A stretch of 64,000 nt of DNA, taken from NCBI GenBank assembly GCA_963737625.1, contig CAVTTK010000002.1, positions 62,001 to 126,000 of the forward strand, in the 5' to 3' direction. Shown piece by piece: positions 9,071 through 16,922 of the stretch; within the stretch, counting starts at the first letter, position 1; each line of letters begins with the position of its first letter. Under the pieces are notes generated by a model. The model ran no database searches, was not told the DNA's origin, and was given only the letters and a program-made list of their open reading frames with translations. The position numbers and the translations under genes are program-made. This stretch comes from Bog-756 sp963737625 (GTDB taxonomy: Bacteria > Actinomycetota > Acidimicrobiia > Acidimicrobiales > RAAP-2).

Positions 9071-10327
9071 CTACTCCTCGTCGGGGACGTCGAGTTCAGG
9101 GAGGCTGATGCGCTCGAGCCACAGTCCGGGCGCATCCACTTCTGACGGCGTCGGGAGGTTACGCGCCGAGGCCCACAGACGGGCCAGCCCGTCATTCCCG
9201 GCCCGCTCCACCACCCCGCTCACGAATGCACGACCCCGGTCGACCTGGGACTGGTCGAGGTCCAGGCCGAAGAGGGCACCGGCGGCCTCTTCGCCCTTGC
9301 CCCTTTCGATGCGCCGTCGATACCAGGCCTCGGCCAGTTGGGAGTGGGATCCCACCAGCTTCTGCCCGACCTCGGTGGCCACGTGGTCGGCATAGCCGTC
9401 GATCACGACAGCCAACGCCGTGAGCTGGTCGGACGATCGGCGGGATTCCGGCGTCAGCAGCTCGCCGAGGAGGGCCTCGGGGTCGCCGAACATCCCCTGC
9501 AGCGATTCGAGGTCCATGCCGCCGCCCTCCACCCCACCAGCCCCTCCGAGGGCGCCCAGGCGCCCGGTCAGGTCCTGGTGCGCTGCGGCTGATGATGCGG
9601 CCAGCGCCAAGAGGAGCTCCTCCATCCGTCCGCGGACAGCCGGACGCGTGAGCACCGTGTTGGAGGCCAGCTCGCGGGCGCACACCCAAAGCAGGGTCTC
9701 CTCTTCGGGCAGACTCCAGTCGCTGGCGAACGACGCGATGTTGTCCGTCACCAGAACCAACTCGTCCGACGGTGCCCACGGGACGGCCAGCGGGTACTGA
9801 CCGAGGGCGCGTTGGGCGAGGTGTCCCACCACGGAGCCCACCTGGAGGCCGAAGAACATCGGTCCGATGGCCGTGGCCCACTGGCCGAGGAGGTCGCCGA
9901 GACCCCCCATGGGATCCGTGCCGCCGAACGGATCGGGTGACGACGGGTCGCGGTCCCCGGGCGCGGCGGAGGGCGCAGGCCCGGAGGCCGGCGTCATGGC
10001 CACGAGCAGCGTGCGCCACGACTCGAGGGCGCGGATGGTCCAGTCCCCGGGGCCCACGGGCACGCAGGTCAGTCGTCGACCGTCCGGCGAGATGGGCATC
10101 CCGGTGGCCTCGGTCACGTTGAGCTCGGCCACCCGGGCCAGCTGTTCGAGACGGATCCGTTGGACCGGATCCACATTGGACTCGGGCGTGCCCCCGGTGG
10201 CCACGTTGAGGGCGAAGGACCGGGTCATCTCCCACTGGCTCCCTGCGTTGGTGTCGAGCATGTTCATCAGGTCCCCGAGCAGGGATTGGAACGGGTTGCC
10301 CCCGTCGCCGGGTTCGGACGGTGCCAT
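9071..10327 (-). CDS. DUF2342/Zincin_2 family protein with degenerate zinc motif
   Basis: The 418-residue protein matches the actinobacterial DUF2342 (zincin-like, often called zinc-dependent metalloprotease) family by length and landmarks: VDPVQRIRLEQLARVAELNV near the N-terminus and the GLQVGSVVGHLAQRALGQY stretch. Where family members carry an HExxH-like zinc site, this one appears to read RELAS (about residues 218-222), keeping the Glu but neither His. Catalysis is therefore doubtful. The start is set by TAGCAT-N6-ATG, a leaderless arrangement. It lies 10 nt downstream of the inactive HtrA-like gene on the same strand. Confidence 0.82.
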   Translation of the reverse strand: MAPSEPGDGGNPFQSLLGDLMNMLDTNAGSQWEMTRSFALNVATGGTPESNVDPVQRIRLEQLARVAELNVTEATGMPISPDGRRLTCVPVGPGDWTIRALESWRTLLVAMTPASGPAPSAAPGDRDPSSPDPFGGTDPMGGLGDLLGQWATAIGPMFFGLQVGSVVGHLAQRALGQYPLAVPWAPSDELVLVTDNIASFASDWSLPEEETLLWVCARELASNTVLTRPAVRGRMEELLLALAASSAAAHQDLTGRLGALGGAGGVEGGGMDLESLQGMFGDPEALLGELLTPESRRSSDQLTALAVVIDGYADHVATEVGQKLVGSHSQLAEAWYRRRIERGKGEEAAGALFGLDLDQSQVDRGRAFVSGVVERAGNDGLARLWASARNLPTPSEVDAPGLWLERISLPELDVPDEE

Positions 10328-10333
10328 GGGTTC

Positions 10334-10339
10334 ATGCTA
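10334..10339 (-). promoter_or_regulatory. Leaderless -10 box TAGCAT for the DUF2342 gene
   Basis: TAGCAT lies exactly 6 nt before the ATG on the minus strand and overlaps the 3' end of the upstream gene, giving the DUF2342 gene its own start within a tight gene pair. Confidence 0.45.
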
Positions 10340-11620
10340 CGGCGATGTGCCGCCCTTCGGTGCATCGGGGGGTGGCTCCGCCACCTGCAGGGTTTCGGTG
10401 ATCGGGCTGCCGCCGCGATCGAAGGTGACGGTGAGGTCGGCCCCCGGGGGCTGGCCGTACAGCCAGGTCTTGAGTTCGGCATCGGATCGGATCCGGTAGC
10501 CGTCGACGGCGGTGACCACGTCACCGTCCTCGAGCCCTCCTCCCGCGGCGGGGCTGCCGGTGACGACGGACTCCACCACGGCTCCGGCCGGCTTCGGGGG
10601 CACGGTGGGGGTCTGGGCGTCCCCGGCGGTCATGCCGATCCATCCGGGGTCCACGGCTCCGGAGGAGACCAGCTGATTGGCCACGCTCCACACCAGCTCG
10701 GCCGGCAGGAACACCGAGGCGTTGGCCAGGCCGGACCCTCCGATCCGTTCCAGGATCCCGCTCACACGACCTTCATCGTCGAGGAGCGGGCAACCGATGT
10801 CGCCCGACTCCAGGGGTGCCGCCACCACGGTGGTGACGAAGGCTGTGGTGATCCTGTCCAGATCGAGCGCCATCCCGCTGGCCACCACCGAGCCGGCGTA
10901 CAGCGCCGACGTCGGGGCCACGCCGGTCCGGCGGCCCGGCTCGAGGGCCAGAGCGAGGGCCACCGAGCCGGTGGTGGGTGTGGCGAAGTCGAAGGTGGCG
11001 GCGGGCAGGTCGTCGGCGATCCTGAGGACGGATAGTCCCGTGGCCGGATCGGACCCCACCGTGGTGGCCGCCGTCCGGGCCCCATCTGATTCGACGGCCG
11101 TCACCGAGCGGGCTCCCGCCAGGGACTCCGTGGCCGTCACGATGATGCCGCCCGACTCCGCCACCAGGCCCGTGGCCCACCGCTCTCCGGCCGGTCCCGA
11201 GATGACCAGCGCTACGGTCGACGGGCGGGCCGTGGCCACCATGGACACCACGGTGGACTGCGGGGGCATGAGGCCGACGCCGGGCTCGGTGGTCGGGACG
11301 TCGGTCAGCGAGGCCAGCTTGGGAGCCGTGCCGTTGTCCCCGGATCCCGAGCGATTGGTGGTGGTCACCATCAGGCCGGCCGCCACCAGGACCACGATCA
11401 CGCAGGCTGTCGCCCCTCCGACCAGCCACGGACCGGTACGGTCCCGGGAATCGGCCCTCCCGGTGCCCGGGGGCTGGGGCGTTGGGTGGGACACCGCCTC
11501 CGAGGGGTGACGCCACAACCGGTCGTCCGGCGGAATCCACCCACGCAGCCGGTCGGCGTCGCCCTCGTCCCAGTCCTCACCGGGATCCCGACCCGATGAC
11601 CCCTGGTCCTCTCCGTCCAC
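10337..11620 (-). CDS. HtrA-like PDZ protein lacking the catalytic triad
   Basis: This 427-residue protein has an acidic N-terminus, one membrane helix (ACVIVVLVAAGLMV), a trypsin-fold domain and a PDZ domain. The fold is recognisable but all three catalytic positions are changed: the His region reads VTATESL instead of VTNNHVV, the Asp region DPATGLSVL lacks the catalytic Asp, and the Ser loop is SGDIGCPLLD instead of GNSGGPL. It is probably a pseudo-protease that binds or scaffolds envelope substrates. GTG 11620 is chosen because TAACCT-N7-GTG matches the leaderless pattern; an in-frame codon at 11668 would lie upstream of that promoter. Confidence 0.85.
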   Translation of the reverse strand: MDGEDQGSSGRDPGEDWDEGDADRLRGWIPPDDRLWRHPSEAVSHPTPQPPGTGRADSRDRTGPWLVGGATACVIVVLVAAGLMVTTTNRSGSGDNGTAPKLASLTDVPTTEPGVGLMPPQSTVVSMVATARPSTVALVISGPAGERWATGLVAESGGIIVTATESLAGARSVTAVESDGARTAATTVGSDPATGLSVLRIADDLPAATFDFATPTTGSVALALALEPGRRTGVAPTSALYAGSVVASGMALDLDRITTAFVTTVVAAPLESGDIGCPLLDDEGRVSGILERIGGSGLANASVFLPAELVWSVANQLVSSGAVDPGWIGMTAGDAQTPTVPPKPAGAVVESVVTGSPAAGGGLEDGDVVTAVDGYRIRSDAELKTWLYGQPPGADLTVTFDRGGSPITETLQVAEPPPDAPKGGTSP

Positions 11621-11627
11621 GGCCCTG

Positions 11628-11633
11628 AGGTTA
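11628..11633 (-). promoter_or_regulatory. Leaderless -10 box TAACCT for the HtrA-like gene
   Basis: TAACCT followed by 7 nt and GTG (11620) on the minus strand. Confidence 0.45.
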
Positions 11634-11727
11634 GTGAGGACCGTGCCGGTTGGTGCATCGGCCACCACCCACGGGGCTCACCGGGCCACCATCCGCCGCC
11701 CCACACCGGTCACCGACCACCTGGCCC

Positions 11728-11733
11728 TACGAT
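11728..11733 (+). promoter_or_regulatory. Leaderless -10 box TACGAT for mreB
   Basis: TACGAT lies 6 nt before the GTG of mreB. No Shine-Dalgarno sequence is present. Confidence 0.5.
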
Positions 11734-11739
11734 GACGTC

Positions 11740-12744
11740 GTGGCTCGGGACCTGGCGATCGACCTCGGCACGGCGAACACCCTTGTCTACGCCAAGGGCC
11801 GGGGGATCGTGCTCAACCAGCCCACGGTCATCGCCCTCGACACCAGATCGCACGATGTCCTGGCCGTGGGCAACGAGGCCTGGCAGATGATCGGGCGCAC
11901 CCCCGGGTACATCGTGGCCGTGCGGCCCCTGCGAGAGGGGGCCATTACCGACTTCGACATCACCGAGCGGATGATCCGGCTCCTACTCCGGCGGGCCGGT
12001 GTCACCCGGCTGAACCGCCCTCGGGTTCTGATCTGCGTCCCGTCCGCCATCACCTCGGTGGAGCGTCGGGCGGTGAAGGAGGCGGCCCGACGGGCCGGGG
12101 CGTCCGCCGCCCATCTGATCGAGCAACCCATGGCGGCAGCCATCGGCGCCGGGCTGGACATCCATGAACCGGTGGGCAACATGGTGGTCGATGTCGGCGG
12201 CGGCACGACGGAGACTGCGGTGATCTCCCTGGGAGGCGTGGTGGCGTCCCACGCCATCCGGTGCGGCGGATTCGACATGGACGCCGCCATCCAGAGCTAC
12301 GTGCGCCAGCAGTACGGGATTGCCATCGGCGAACGCACCGGCGAGGAGCTCAAGCTGGCCATCGGCTCCGCCCTCCCGTATGCCGACGAGGTGAAGGCCC
12401 AGGTGCGCGGCCGTGAGATCTCCAGTGGACTGCCCAAGACCGTGATCCTCTCCCCCGAGGAGATCCGGCACGCCCTGCGCGACCAGGTCGAGCTCATCGT
12501 GGCCACCGTCGTTGCATGCCTCGGTGAGTCACCTCCGGAGCTGGCCCAGGACATCATCTATGAGGGGATCCACCTGGTGGGCGGCGGGGCCCTCCTCCGG
12601 GGACTGGCCAACCGGCTGGCCGACGAGACCGAGGTGCCGGTGCACCTGGTGGCCACACCCCTCGAGTGCGTGGTCGTGGGAGCGGGGATGTGTCTCGACT
12701 CCTTCGAGAGCCTGCGGCCGATCTTCGCCGCCGCCGAGTCCTGA
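11740..12744 (+). CDS. mreB: MreB/Mbl-type actin homologue
   Basis: The 334-residue protein has the actin-fold signatures of MreB: the phosphate-1 loop DLGTANTLVYAKGRGIVLNQ, VDVGGGTTETAVISLGG, and LVGGGALLRGL near the C-terminus. MreB filaments organise wall synthesis in rods. No mreC or mreD is adjacent, so it is either a solitary mreB or an Mbl-like paralogue. The GTG start gives the standard N-terminus directly. It is divergent from the HtrA-like gene and convergent with the HEAT-repeat gene. Confidence 0.93.
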   Translation: MARDLAIDLGTANTLVYAKGRGIVLNQPTVIALDTRSHDVLAVGNEAWQMIGRTPGYIVAVRPLREGAITDFDITERMIRLLLRRAGVTRLNRPRVLICVPSAITSVERRAVKEAARRAGASAAHLIEQPMAAAIGAGLDIHEPVGNMVVDVGGGTTETAVISLGGVVASHAIRCGGFDMDAAIQSYVRQQYGIAIGERTGEELKLAIGSALPYADEVKAQVRGREISSGLPKTVILSPEEIRHALRDQVELIVATVVACLGESPPELAQDIIYEGIHLVGGGALLRGLANRLADETEVPVHLVATPLECVVVGAGMCLDSFESLRPIFAAAES

Positions 12745-12775
12745 GCACGCCGGTCCGCCGGAGGACCGTGTGTCC

Positions 12776-12804
12776 ACCGGCCCGGGTGCGGCCCCGGGGC
12801 CGGT
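12776..12804. terminator. GC hairpin between convergent mreB and HEAT gene
   Basis: ACCGGCCC and GGGCCGGT form a perfect 8-bp stem with a 13-nt loop that can pair further. No T-tract follows, so termination in either direction is only inferred. Confidence 0.35.
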
Positions 12805-13532
12805 CATGGGCGCTCCTCCAGGGCCAGCAGGTCCTCGGCCACCTGTCGCACCTGCCAGTCGCGATCCTGGAGGCACCGACTCAGCGCAGCCTCCACTAGG
12901 GGACCGTCGAAGGCGGCCAGAGCTACGGCGGCCCGTCGTCGGACAGCCGGCTTGTCCTCGAGGGCGCCGAGGACTGCGGGGAGGCCGCCCGGATCGCCGA
13001 TGGCTCCGAGTGCGGCCACCGCAGCCTCACGGCAGAGCGGGTCGCTGTGTCCTGAGCCCACCGAGGCCAGGGCGACCACCGCGGCTCGCTCACCCCGTTC
13101 CCCCAGGGACCATGCGGCCATCTCCACCACCGAATCGTCGGCATCGTCGAGGAGCCCCGCCACGGCCACCGACGTTCGCAGGGCGGCCAGCTCGACGGCT
13201 CGACGCCGCACCGCGGGAGCCGGATCGGCCAGGGCCGTCTCGACGTCATCATCGGTCAGTGCCCCCACTCGTTCGAGCGAACCGAGGGCGGTGGCCCGCA
13301 CCGACGGCGCCGGATCGGAGAGTCCCGATCGGGCGGTGCTCTCGTCCTGGAGGTGACCGGCCAGGGCCACGGTTCGCCTCCGGTCGACGACCGACGGGTC
13401 CCCGATCCCGTCGGCGGGGGACCCGGCGGGCCCGGTGACATGGGAAACCGGAGGTTCCGTGGCAGGCTTCAGGACTGCATCGACGGACCCTTCTTGGGCC
13501 GACGGGGCATCGGCTGGATCCGGAGCGACCAC
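12804..13532 (-). CDS. HEAT-repeat protein
   Basis: This 242-residue protein is built of HEAT/PBS-lyase-type repeats of about 30 residues from roughly residue 45 on, for example DPAPSVRATALGSLERVG, DPAPAVRRRAVELAAL and KPAVRRRAAVALAAF. Such alpha-solenoids usually bind other proteins; the partner is unknown. GTG 13532 is chosen because a -10-like CATAGT lies 6 nt upstream. An in-frame codon at 13586 would make the reading frame overlap the divergent PDZ-Lon gene. Confidence 0.75.
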   Translation of the reverse strand: MVAPDPADAPSAQEGSVDAVLKPATEPPVSHVTGPAGSPADGIGDPSVVDRRRTVALAGHLQDESTARSGLSDPAPSVRATALGSLERVGALTDDDVETALADPAPAVRRRAVELAALRTSVAVAGLLDDADDSVVEMAAWSLGERGERAAVVALASVGSGHSDPLCREAAVAALGAIGDPGGLPAVLGALEDKPAVRRRAAVALAAFDGPLVEAALSRCLQDRDWQVRQVAEDLLALEERP

Positions 13533-13541
13533 CTCACCACT

Positions 13542-14837
13542 ATGACCGACGACAGAAACGACATGCGGCTGGTGCCGCCGACTCACGACACCGAGGCCCA
13601 GGCCGCCGAAGGGATCCCGCCTTCGGCGGTGTCCTCTCCGTCGGGTATTCCGGAGCTGGAGGTCGACGGGGGACCCGAGACCCCGCTCCCCCTACCGAGG
13701 CGTCGCGGCCGGCGGCGCCTGTGGGCGTGGTCGGTCTTCATCATCGTCGTGGTGGCGCTCGTGGTGGCCTCCCGATGGAATCTCGACTACTACGCCCTGC
13801 AGCCCGGGACGGCCCAATCCGTGCAGCAGTTCATCACTGTCCCTCCCGACAAGGGCCATCCCGTCACGCATCCGGTTCTGCTCACCGACGTAGAGATCGG
13901 GCGTGTCACGGCCCTCACCTATCTGTTCTTCAAGCTCCAGAGCAACTCGACGCTGGAACAGGTCGACTCGGTGACAGGTGGCCTGCCGCCGTCGCAACTC
14001 ACGGCCCAGGGAAATCTCGAGATGTCCCAGGCCGAGGACGACGCCAAGGCCGCCGCCCTCGACCGGCTGGGCTATCCGGTGACGGCGACCCCGTCGGGAG
14101 CGGTCATCTTCGGTACGTTCCCGGGCACCCCGGCCTACGGCGTGCTGGAGGTCGGTGACGTGATCACCGCAGTCGACGGGGTGGCGACGCCCTCGACCGA
14201 CGCCCTCAACGCCGCCCTGAAGCACTACCACTCGGGGCAGACCGTCGACTTCACGGTGCGCCGGGGTGGCACTGCGGCCCCGGTTTCGCTTCCCATCACC
14301 CTGCAGACGACCGAGATCGACCTGGGTGGGGGCCACGTCGGCCATCTGGATCTGGGCATCTACTCCGAGGATCAGGTCGACTACACCTATCCCTTCCCGG
14401 TCAAGATCGACGTGACCAACATCGGAGGGCCGTCGGCCGGCCTGGCCATGACCCTCGGGGTGATCGACGCCCTGACCAATGGGTCGGTGACCGGGGGCCA
14501 CACCGTGGCGGCTACCGGCACGATCGACGCCCTGGGCAACGTGGGGGACGTCGGCGGCGTGGCCCAGAAGACCGTGGCTGTGGAAAACGCCGGGGCCTCC
14601 ATCTTCCTGGTGCCGCCCCAGGAGTACAAGGCGGCGATGTCCAAGGACAGGCCGGGACTGCACGTCTATGCGGTCTCTACGCTGGACCAGGCGCTCCGGG
14701 TGTTGGCGGCCCACGGCGGGAAGGTGCCGCCGGTGCCGTCGCCTTCCGCGCCCCCGCCCCCCGCGGCGCCACCACGGGATGACGGCGCTGGTCGACGCGC
14801 CGTCGTAGGCTCTCGCTCATGCCCGAGGAGCGACTGA
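13542..14837 (+). CDS. Membrane-anchored PDZ-Lon (YlbL-like) serine protease
   Basis: The 431-residue protein has one N-terminal transmembrane helix (WSVFIIVVVALVVASRW), a PDZ domain (about residues 175-260) and a Lon-type S16 domain with the Ser-Lys dyad: Ser298 in GGPSAGLAM and Lys343 in GGVAQKTVAV. The YlbL family are secreted or membrane Lon-like proteases of Gram-positive bacteria. The last 40 residues are Pro-rich. ATG 13542 is preferred, though the frame is open upstream to 13353. The 3' end overlaps the DivIVA gene by 19 nt. Confidence 0.88.
   Translation: MTDDRNDMRLVPPTHDTEAQAAEGIPPSAVSSPSGIPELEVDGGPETPLPLPRRRGRRRLWAWSVFIIVVVALVVASRWNLDYYALQPGTAQSVQQFITVPPDKGHPVTHPVLLTDVEIGRVTALTYLFFKLQSNSTLEQVDSVTGGLPPSQLTAQGNLEMSQAEDDAKAAALDRLGYPVTATPSGAVIFGTFPGTPAYGVLEVGDVITAVDGVATPSTDALNAALKHYHSGQTVDFTVRRGGTAAPVSLPITLQTTEIDLGGGHVGHLDLGIYSEDQVDYTYPFPVKIDVTNIGGPSAGLAMTLGVIDALTNGSVTGGHTVAATGTIDALGNVGDVGGVAQKTVAVENAGASIFLVPPQEYKAAMSKDRPGLHVYAVSTLDQALRVLAAHGGKVPPVPSPSAPPPPAAPPRDDGAGRRAVVGSRSCPRSD
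14806..14811 (+). promoter_or_regulatory. Leaderless -10 box TAGGCT for the DivIVA gene
   Basis: TAGGCT-N7-ATG, located inside the end of the PDZ-Lon gene. Confidence 0.5.
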
Positions 14838-16912
14838 TGTCCATCTCGTCCTCGTCGCATCTGACCCCGGACGATGTGGCCCGGCACTCGTTCGGGACGG
14901 TGCGTCGCGGATTCGACCCCAACGAGGTCCGCGCCTACCTCGAGTCGCTGGCCGTCAGCCTGCGAGGCGTGGCCGAGCGGGAGCGGCAGCTACTCGATGA
15001 GCTATCCGATGCGGAGTACCGCGCCGCTCACCCGGTACTCGACGAGGCGACGCTGACGGCGGCCCTGGGGACCGAGACGGCACGGGTGCTCCACAGCGCC
15101 CACGAGGTGGCCGCGGAGATGCTGGCCAAGTCAGAGGCCGAGGCCAACCGCCTGCTGACCGAAGGCCGGGAGGAGATCCAGCAGACCCGGGCCCATAACG
15201 AGGCGAGACTGGCGGAGAAGTCCGACGCCATCGAGGCCGCCGCCGCCGAGTTGCAGGCTCGCATCGAGGAGCAGTCTGCCGCCACCATGGAGAGAGCCCG
15301 CCATGAGGCCGACGCCATGTTGGAACTGGCCCGGGAGAAGTGCCGGGCCATGGTGGAGGAAGCCCAGGGCCTTCGGGCCCGGGTGCTGGCCGACCTGTCC
15401 AAGCGGCGGAAGGTTCTGCATGTCCAGATCGAGCAGCTACGGGCCGGCCGGGAGCAGTTGGCCGAGACCGTCCACGATGTGCGCCGATCGGTCGACACCA
15501 TCGCCTCCGAACTGTTCGCCGCCGAGGACAACGCCCGACTGGCGGCCGAGGCCGCCGGCCGGGAGGCCCTGGACCGGGTGGACACGGCCTCGCCCGAGGA
15601 GCTCGCCGCCCAGCTGTTGGCGGACGAGCAGGAGTCGGCCGCCACCATGGAGACGGCGGCCGATCTGCTGACCGACCCCGGAGCCCAGCCAACAGCCCCG
15701 ACGGGGACCCAGGCATCGACCGGGTCCGATCCGGGGCCCGGGCCCGAGGAGGGGGTCGAAGGCGCCGATGAGGCGCCGGCTGCCGGTATCTACGACCAAC
15801 TCGGCCCGGTCGACGGGCCGGACGGTGTCCAGATCGTCGGAGCCGTGGTGGCCGGGGAGGGGCTCGTCACGACGGACCCGACTGCACCGGACGGGGAGCA
15901 GTTGCCCCCCGAGGAGGCACCGGCGCCCGAAGAGGTCGACGCTCTCTTCGCCAAGCTGCGGGCCGCCCGACAGGGTGAAGGCACGCCCGATCCGGTACCC
16001 GAATCCGTTCCCGAGTCCGTGCCTGATGCCGCCGCCGTGGCCACGGTAGAGGCCGCGGCACCGGCCCCCGTTCCGGCCGCAGCGAAGTCCGGACCGAAGT
16101 CCGGAACGAAATCGACTTCGAAGTCCGCTTCGAAGTCAGGAACCAAGTCGGGTCCGAAGTCCGATCCACCTCCGGCCGCCGGTCGGAGCGTCGAGAGCGG
16201 CCCAGAGGAGGCGGACGACGAGGACGACGGGCCGCCCGAGGAGCGCAGTCCCCAGGCCATCAGGCGAGACGAGCTGATCGACCCCATCGTGACCACTTTG
16301 TCCCGTCGCCTCAAGCGGACTCTCCAGGACAGCCAGAACGAGCTGTTGGACAGCCTGCGCTCCAACGGATCCCGCTGGTCCCTCGACCTGCTGCCCGATG
16401 AGATCGAGCACGTCGACAGCTTCTCCACGGCGGCCGTCCCGGCCCTCGAGCAGTCAGCGGCCGCCGGAGTGTCCTTTGCCGGGCTGCGGGGGGCGCCAGG
16501 ACCCAAGTCCGACGTGCTGCTGGGCATCGCCCACGAGCTGGCCCAGGCGGTGGTGGGTCCGTTGCGCCGGCGCCTGGCCGGCGGGGACGGGCTGGAGGGC
16601 GCCGACGAGTCGATGGTGGCCGAGCATGTGGGCTCAGCCTTCCGGGAGTGGAAGGGCGAGCGGATCGAGCGTCTGGCCGGGGACCACGTGGTGGCGGCGT
16701 TCTCCGCCGGCACCATCGCCGCAGCAGAAGGCGCGTCTCCGGCCCAGCTGGAGTGGGTGGCCGTCTCCGACTCGGGGGACGCCCCCTGCCCCGACTGCGA
16801 GGACAACGGCCTGACCGGCGCCCTCGCCCCCGGGGAGGAATACCCCACCGGGCATCGGCACCCGCCCGCCCACCCGGGGTGTCGATGCCTGCTCGTGCTC
16901 TCCGCCACCTAG
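14819..16912 (+). CDS. DivIVA-domain coiled-coil protein with Mu-F-like C-terminal motif
   Basis: This protein of 697 residues starts with a DivIVA membrane-curvature domain (about residues 15-60, HSFGTVRRGFDPNEVRAYL). A long coiled coil runs to about residue 240. An acidic, disordered linker with a Lys-Ser-Gly tract occupies about 275-480. The C-terminal 215 residues form another domain ending in CPDC (657-660) and HPGCRC (685-690) with His679 and His681. That C..C...HPxCRC ending is typical of phage Mu gpF/SPP1 gp7-like head proteins and looks metal-binding. DivIVA proteins mark poles and septa. The fusion is unusual. The start follows TAGGCT-N7-ATG. Confidence 0.85.
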   Translation: MPEERLMSISSSSHLTPDDVARHSFGTVRRGFDPNEVRAYLESLAVSLRGVAERERQLLDELSDAEYRAAHPVLDEATLTAALGTETARVLHSAHEVAAEMLAKSEAEANRLLTEGREEIQQTRAHNEARLAEKSDAIEAAAAELQARIEEQSAATMERARHEADAMLELAREKCRAMVEEAQGLRARVLADLSKRRKVLHVQIEQLRAGREQLAETVHDVRRSVDTIASELFAAEDNARLAAEAAGREALDRVDTASPEELAAQLLADEQESAATMETAADLLTDPGAQPTAPTGTQASTGSDPGPGPEEGVEGADEAPAAGIYDQLGPVDGPDGVQIVGAVVAGEGLVTTDPTAPDGEQLPPEEAPAPEEVDALFAKLRAARQGEGTPDPVPESVPESVPDAAAVATVEAAAPAPVPAAAKSGPKSGTKSTSKSASKSGTKSGPKSDPPPAAGRSVESGPEEADDEDDGPPEERSPQAIRRDELIDPIVTTLSRRLKRTLQDSQNELLDSLRSNGSRWSLDLLPDEIEHVDSFSTAAVPALEQSAAAGVSFAGLRGAPGPKSDVLLGIAHELAQAVVGPLRRRLAGGDGLEGADESMVAEHVGSAFREWKGERIERLAGDHVVAAFSAGTIAAAEGASPAQLEWVAVSDSGDAPCPDCEDNGLTGALAPGEEYPTGHRHPPAHPGCRCLLVLSAT
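16085..16163 (+). repeat. Imperfect tandem repeat encoding a Lys-Ser-Gly tract
   Basis: About seven imperfect 12-nt units (AAGTCCGGACCG type) encode KSGP/KSGT/KSTS-like tetrapeptides in the disordered linker of the DivIVA protein. Copy number could vary by slippage. Confidence 0.75.
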
Positions 16913-16915
16913 GCT
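16910..16915 (+). promoter_or_regulatory. Leaderless -10 box TAGGCT overlapping the DivIVA stop codon
   Basis: TAGGCT uses the TAG stop of the preceding gene and lies 7 nt before the GTG of the UPF0182 gene. Confidence 0.5.
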
Positions 16916-16922
16916 GCTGCCC

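Noticed and set aside
16085..16163. Short tandem repeats considered as a CRISPR-like array
   Set aside because: The units are 12 nt, contiguous, imperfect and in frame inside a protein linker; there are no spacers or cas genes.
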